A stretch of DNA of 45,407 nt from Bryobacteraceae bacterium. Lineage in GTDB: Bacteria > Acidobacteriota > Terriglobia > Bryobacterales > Bryobacteraceae. The notes below the pieces were generated by a model that saw only the letters and a list, made by a program, of their open reading frames with translations, made no database searches and was not told the origin of the DNA. This document shows, piece by piece, positions 42,118 through 45,407 of this stretch (the stretch's first letter is position 1; every line of letters begins with the position of its first letter). Where the stretch lies: the NCBI GenBank assembly GCA_025980665.1, contig JAICXC010000032.1:1-45407 (forward strand), given 5' to 3'. A program made the translations under genes and the position numbers.

Positions 42118-42907
42118 CCCTGACCTGGCCGTTGGTCCAGCAGCATTGGAACCCACCGCCGCCTTCGCCTGAATAGTCGTTCACCAGTAGGTGCAGGATG
42201 TAGTCTCCTGGTTCGCTGAAGCGGGCAGTGGTGGTGGCGTTTCCGTTTTCGACGGGCGGTCGATCTTTCGCGAAGGTGACCGTTCCAGGTCCCCGGTACT
42301 TCGACCAGCGCAGTTTCACGGGAGCCCCCAGATTCTTAGGCCGCGCACTCGATGAACTGGTGAATTTGCCATCGTCCGTCACCCATGCGGTAAGCGTCAA
42401 GGGATTCGCCAGCGTCGTTGTGCGATTGACTGTCAGCCCGTGAGGACCTTGCACGGAAGGTCCCTGTGGATCGAAGCGCAGCACCGGAGGGGTGTTGCCC
42501 ACGGCTTCTTCGCGCAACGGGGAGATTTCATAATCCGGGAGCAGACTGGCGGGGATCGTCGAGGTCTTGCCGTTGGCCGTAATCGTCCACGTGAGCTTGG
42601 CGGAGCCGAAGTCGCTAGGGACTTTCACTACGAACATCCCCCATTGGCGGCCGGCGAGGAAATGCGTCGGCTGGCCGCGATCGGGACCGCCCGGCTCGAT
42701 CCTATTATTTGGACCGATTGGGACGTCCAGTTCTTGCTTGGTGTTCCGATTGAAATAACCCAGCAGCAAATTGAAGCTCCCGTCGGGATTCTTGAACCAT
42801 CCCTCGAACGCGCCGGTAATGTTGGCGCCGGATTCGTGCGGCGGCTCGAGTGGCAGAGATTGCGCGTACGCCAATACCGCGCTGGCAAGCACGACTAGGG
42901 TCCGCAT
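42101..42907 (-). CDS. Secreted protein of unknown function
   Basis: A 268-residue exported protein (signal peptide MRTLVVLASAVLAYAQ). I do not recognise the family. The sequence is strand-rich: FEGWFKNPDGSFNLLLGYFN, RNTKQELDVPIGPNN, PTHFLAGRQWGMFVVKVP, and a C-terminal Ig-like part (ARFSEPGDYILHLLVNDYSG) ending in a Cys pair (FQCCWTNGQVRVTV). It lies 6 bp downstream of the cytochrome c/copper protein on the same strand, so the two probably share a transcript and may work together. The first residues follow that gene's stop so closely that translational coupling is likely. Confidence 0.6.
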   Translation of the reverse strand: MRTLVVLASAVLAYAQSLPLEPPHESGANITGAFEGWFKNPDGSFNLLLGYFNRNTKQELDVPIGPNNRIEPGGPDRGQPTHFLAGRQWGMFVVKVPSDFGSAKLTWTITANGKTSTIPASLLPDYEISPLREEAVGNTPPVLRFDPQGPSVQGPHGLTVNRTTTLANPLTLTAWVTDDGKFTSSSSARPKNLGAPVKLRWSKYRGPGTVTFAKDRPPVENGNATTTARFSEPGDYILHLLVNDYSGEGGGGFQCCWTNGQVRVTVKP

Positions 42908-42913
42908 AGTTGA

Positions 42914-44203
42914 CTATTTCTTGTGCTTAGAGGCCCAAGCGCTGTAATCCTCGTCGCTGATGTAAGTGACGTTGACCCACGCGTGCGCCATTTCGTCCAC
43001 CGTGCGATGCCCGTAGCCGACCCACTGATCGGGATCGGGATTGTGCGGATTATTGCTGGTGTTGTCGTGCCAGGCGGTGACCTTGATGACGGTGCCCTTG
43101 GGTAGTACCGGCGCGGCGTCCTCATCGTAGATGTAGTTCGTCATCCAATTGAAGTTGAAGTTGCCGACGTAGCTGATCATCTGGTTGGACCCATCCGGAA
43201 GGATAGCTTCCAGAGCCATCGCCTTGCCACGCAGATGCATGTGAGGCTGGATATTTTCGAGAATCGCCGCCTGCTTCAGGACAGTGAAGCCCTGGCTCTC
43301 GATGATGCTGTTGGGTGGAATATCGAGATTCGGTCCGGTCTTTCCCGGAAACGCAGTCAGATGCGTACGGTACTTCGGTTCCTGGCCTTTCGGATACAGC
43401 CACAACGCCAGCTGGACGCCCGACGGAATTTCTTCGCCTACCGCGTGAAGGTGCACGTCCCAGGAAATCTTTGATCCAGGCAGCAGAAGTTTGCCAGTGT
43501 TGGGATGAAAAATGTCATAGGATTTGCCGATGGCCCATTCCATCAGAACCCCTTGCCGATCGGCATCGTTGGTCGAGTTGGCGTCGGGAGCGTCGGCGTC
43601 ATCCTGCACAAGGTACGCGACAGCGTGATGAATGGTCTTGCGCGCCGCAGCGGTGGTAGGCCGGACTTCGACGGCGCGTACCCAGCGCGGCTCGGTGAGA
43701 GGAATATCGGCCAGCGGACGCCACCAGACGTCCTGGTTCTTGGCGGGCATCGTGTAGGAAGTTGCTTCGATGATCAGATCGGGCTGCGCGCCGATCTCCT
43801 TGGCCGCCTGCCACTCGTTCGCCTTGGGCCACTGCTTGGGCGGAGGCATGTCCTTGACATCACCCTGGAGCGCCCCATTATCCACCCAGCGGGTGATGAT
43901 GTTGATCTGGTCGTCCGACAGCGACATGTCGTTCTTAAACTTGTGGACGCCCACCGTCATATCGATGTGCCAGGGCGGCATCTGCCGCGTGACCACGCGT
44001 TGGCGGATAGATTTCGCCCAGGGGCGGGCTTCTTCATAGGTCACCAGCGACATGGGCGCCATGGCTCCGGCGCGGTGGCACTCTTGGCACTTTTCCTGCA
44101 AGATGGGAGCGACGTCTTTGGTGAACGTCACGGGCCGGTTGCCGCCTAAATCAGCCGCGAATGCGCAAGTGGAGACTACCAGAAGAATGCGGATTTCCTT
44201 CAT
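42914..44203 (-). CDS. Secreted cytochrome c fused to a copper monooxygenase-like domain (copy 2)
   Basis: A 429-residue exported protein, paralogous to the one at 30727-32049. Signal peptide (IRILLVVSTCAFAADLG), cytochrome c motif Cys39-x2-Cys42-His43 (EKCQECHRAG), axial Met region VTRQMPPWHID, then the copper-domain landmarks KTIHHAVAYLV, WDVHLHAVGEE and QPHMHLRGKAMALE, and a C-terminal WHDNTSNNPHNPDPDQWV that is also present in copy 1 (WDNSANNPNNPDP). A strong ribosome site (AGGAGGGATCC) precedes the ATG. The function is inferred as in copy 1: a periplasmic heme-copper oxidoreductase with unknown substrate. An unknown secreted protein follows at 6 bp; the amidohydrolase gene lies 64 bp upstream on the same strand. 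Confidence 0.82.
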   Translation of the reverse strand: MKEIRILLVVSTCAFAADLGGNRPVTFTKDVAPILQEKCQECHRAGAMAPMSLVTYEEARPWAKSIRQRVVTRQMPPWHIDMTVGVHKFKNDMSLSDDQINIITRWVDNGALQGDVKDMPPPKQWPKANEWQAAKEIGAQPDLIIEATSYTMPAKNQDVWWRPLADIPLTEPRWVRAVEVRPTTAAARKTIHHAVAYLVQDDADAPDANSTNDADRQGVLMEWAIGKSYDIFHPNTGKLLLPGSKISWDVHLHAVGEEIPSGVQLALWLYPKGQEPKYRTHLTAFPGKTGPNLDIPPNSIIESQGFTVLKQAAILENIQPHMHLRGKAMALEAILPDGSNQMISYVGNFNFNWMTNYIYDEDAAPVLPKGTVIKVTAWHDNTSNNPHNPDPDQWVGYGHRTVDEMAHAWVNVTYISDEDYSAWASKHKK

Positions 44204-44267
44204 GGATCCCTCCTATATCTGGCCTAAATTCTAGTTCGCCTGTAGGAGGGTGTCAATGGAGCGGCCA

Positions 44268-45407
44268 TCAGGGGCCAACAAAACCCGTCTTCAAAGCCGC
44301 GCGGTCGACTTCTTTCCCGCGGAGATACACTTTCGAAATCTTCCGGGAGTTAGTAATGTTGTCCAGCGGATTCGCATCCAGCACAATGAAGTCGGCGCTC
44401 TTGCCCGCAGCCACGGTGCCGAGCTGATCCATCTTCAGGATTTCGGCGGACGTCTTGGTTGCGGCCGTGATTACTTGAGCCGGAGTCATTCCGGCCGCGA
44501 CCATGTCCGTCAGCTCCTCGTGGTCGGTCCAGCCAACCGTGGTGCCGGAATCCGTGCCGAAGCCGATGCGGACGCCGGCGTCGCTGAGCTTCTTAAGATT
44601 GCGGGCTTGCACCGCGAAGAAGTCGGCCGCCTTCTTTTTATCCTCGGGAGAGCGGTTCTGGAATGCGTCTGTCAGCTTCTTGATCTCCGACGCGGGAACC
44701 GTTTCGGCAAGCCACGCCGGATCCTGTAATCCGGTCCCGATATCCGGAAGATTGGGAATCACGAAAACGTTGGGACGCTCCTTGATCAGCTTCATGAACT
44801 CGTCGTCGATGTCCTTGTCGCGGACGCCGTGGGCGAAGCCGTCGATTCCCGCGCGAAGCAGTTCCTTGGCGTCGGCCAAGTAGTAAATGTGCGCGACCAC
44901 ACGGAGATCGTGCTTGTGAGCTTCATCGATAATGGCGCGATAGAGCGCCGGAGTAAGCTTGGGAACCGTACCGTTGCGGTCGTCCACCCAGATCTTGACC
45001 CAGTCGACTTTCTTATCCGCGAGTTCCTGCACGGCCTTCCTGCCGTCGGCTTCCGAATCGATCCCGTAAGCCACGGGCTTCCAGTAGGGCTGGCCGGGAC
45101 CGGCATTGGGGCGTCCCATCCCGCGCCCAGCGGTGTGAAACAGGGCAGCATCGGGAACCGGATTGGCCCGTACCTCGTAGGCAGTTTCGCCGGGATCGAT
45201 TCCCATGCTCTGGGTCGCGGCGACGCCGTAATAAGCCAGGCGATGCAGGTGATCGATGAGGTTTTCCTTGGAGTAGGTGTCCTTGTCAATACGGCCGGTC
45301 TTGATGATCGCCCATCCGAGATGGGTGTGAGTATCGACCAGGGCGGGCATTACGGTTTTACCCGTCAGATCGACGCGCGCGGCACCGGCAGGAGGCATAA
45401 TGTCCCC
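44268..45407 (-). CDS. Amidohydrolase, imidazolonepropionase-like (5' end cut by window edge)
   Basis: The frame runs to the right edge without a start that must be true (an ATG at 45398 is internal, since GDI precede it in frame). About 379 residues are visible. Metal-site motifs are in order: LVDTHTHLG (His-x-His), WVKIWVDD (carboxylated Lys), VVAHIYYLADAKELL, FAHGVRDKDID and FGTDSGTTVGW (catalytic Asp), followed by TKTSAEILKMDQLGTVAAGK and SADFIVLDANPLDNI. This is the arrangement of the metal-dependent hydrolase superfamily near imidazolonepropionase and peptidase-like amidohydrolases, many of them exported in Acidobacteriota. The substrate is not known, and the missing N-terminus hides any signal peptide. 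Confidence 0.88.
   Translation of the reverse strand, partial: GDIMPPAGAARVDLTGKTVMPALVDTHTHLGWAIIKTGRIDKDTYSKENLIDHLHRLAYYGVAATQSMGIDPGETAYEVRANPVPDAALFHTAGRGMGRPNAGPGQPYWKPVAYGIDSEADGRKAVQELADKKVDWVKIWVDDRNGTVPKLTPALYRAIIDEAHKHDLRVVAHIYYLADAKELLRAGIDGFAHGVRDKDIDDEFMKLIKERPNVFVIPNLPDIGTGLQDPAWLAETVPASEIKKLTDAFQNRSPEDKKKAADFFAVQARNLKKLSDAGVRIGFGTDSGTTVGWTDHEELTDMVAAGMTPAQVITAATKTSAEILKMDQLGTVAAGKSADFIVLDANPLDNITNSRKISKVYLRGKEVDRAALKTGFVGP

Overview
The window looks like a piece of a GC-rich chromosome from an Acidobacteriota member, probably of the Solibacter/Bryobacter type. This is inferred from gene content: paired secreted proteins carrying a DGKPDLTGVW-type motif and DUF6152, two cytochrome c proteins fused to a copper monooxygenase-like fold, a PQQ dehydrogenase, an alpha-glucuronidase, many short secreted proteins of unknown function, and several GTG/TTG or apparently leaderless starts. 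I see no phage genes, transposases, CRISPR array, tRNA or rRNA.

Layout. 0-2.1 kb: a minus-strand run of a stand-alone LigD 3'-phosphoesterase, an L,D-transpeptidase and the start of a PolX-type DNA polymerase (cut by the left edge). 2.3-6.9 kb: envelope proteins (OmpA with a coiled coil, an outer-membrane barrel), then a secreted tyrosine phosphatase divergent from a secreted protein with a possible kinase-like fold; between those two lies a cluster of CAGGG/CCCTG palindromes. 7.1-9.8 kb: an Mla-type lipid transport operon in which the permease and ATPase genes are broken at several places. 9.9-16.2 kb: phospholipase D-like protein, ACT-domain protein, a MarR-ClC channel operon with a palindromic operator, and a secreted-protein pair divergent from an IclR regulator with an operator between them. 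16.4-25.5 kb: a very large cyclic beta-1,2-glucan synthase coupled to a tiny membrane protein.

25.5-32.8 kb: small secreted protein, ABC-F ATPase, two-domain and enzyme genes (SDR, a frameshifted LOG-family gene), a secreted trypsin-like protease, the first cytochrome c/copper monooxygenase-like protein and a PAP2 phosphatase. 32.9-37.2 kb: a compact sugar-acid operon (enolase-superfamily dehydratase, SDR dehydrogenase, GH67 alpha-glucuronidase with an extra C-terminal carbohydrate-binding-like domain), which would release and catabolise glucuronic acid from hemicellulose. 37.2-45.4 kb: a second copy of the DUF6152/secreted-protein pair, divergent from a PQQ-dependent dehydrogenase, followed by an alpha/beta hydrolase lacking the usual nucleophile, an orphan ModA-like binding protein, a secreted protein, the second cytochrome c/copper protein and an amidohydrolase cut by the right edge. 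Most products of this right half carry export signals, so it reads as a periplasmic oxidative and hydrolytic island.

The points most worth a second look are the divergent phosphatase/kinase-like pair with its palindrome cluster, the decayed Mla operon, the duplicated DUF6152 module with its IclR operator, and a recurrent -10-like hexamer placed 6-7 nt before start codons, suggesting leaderless transcripts. All calls come from reading translated sequence and motifs by eye; no database search was run.
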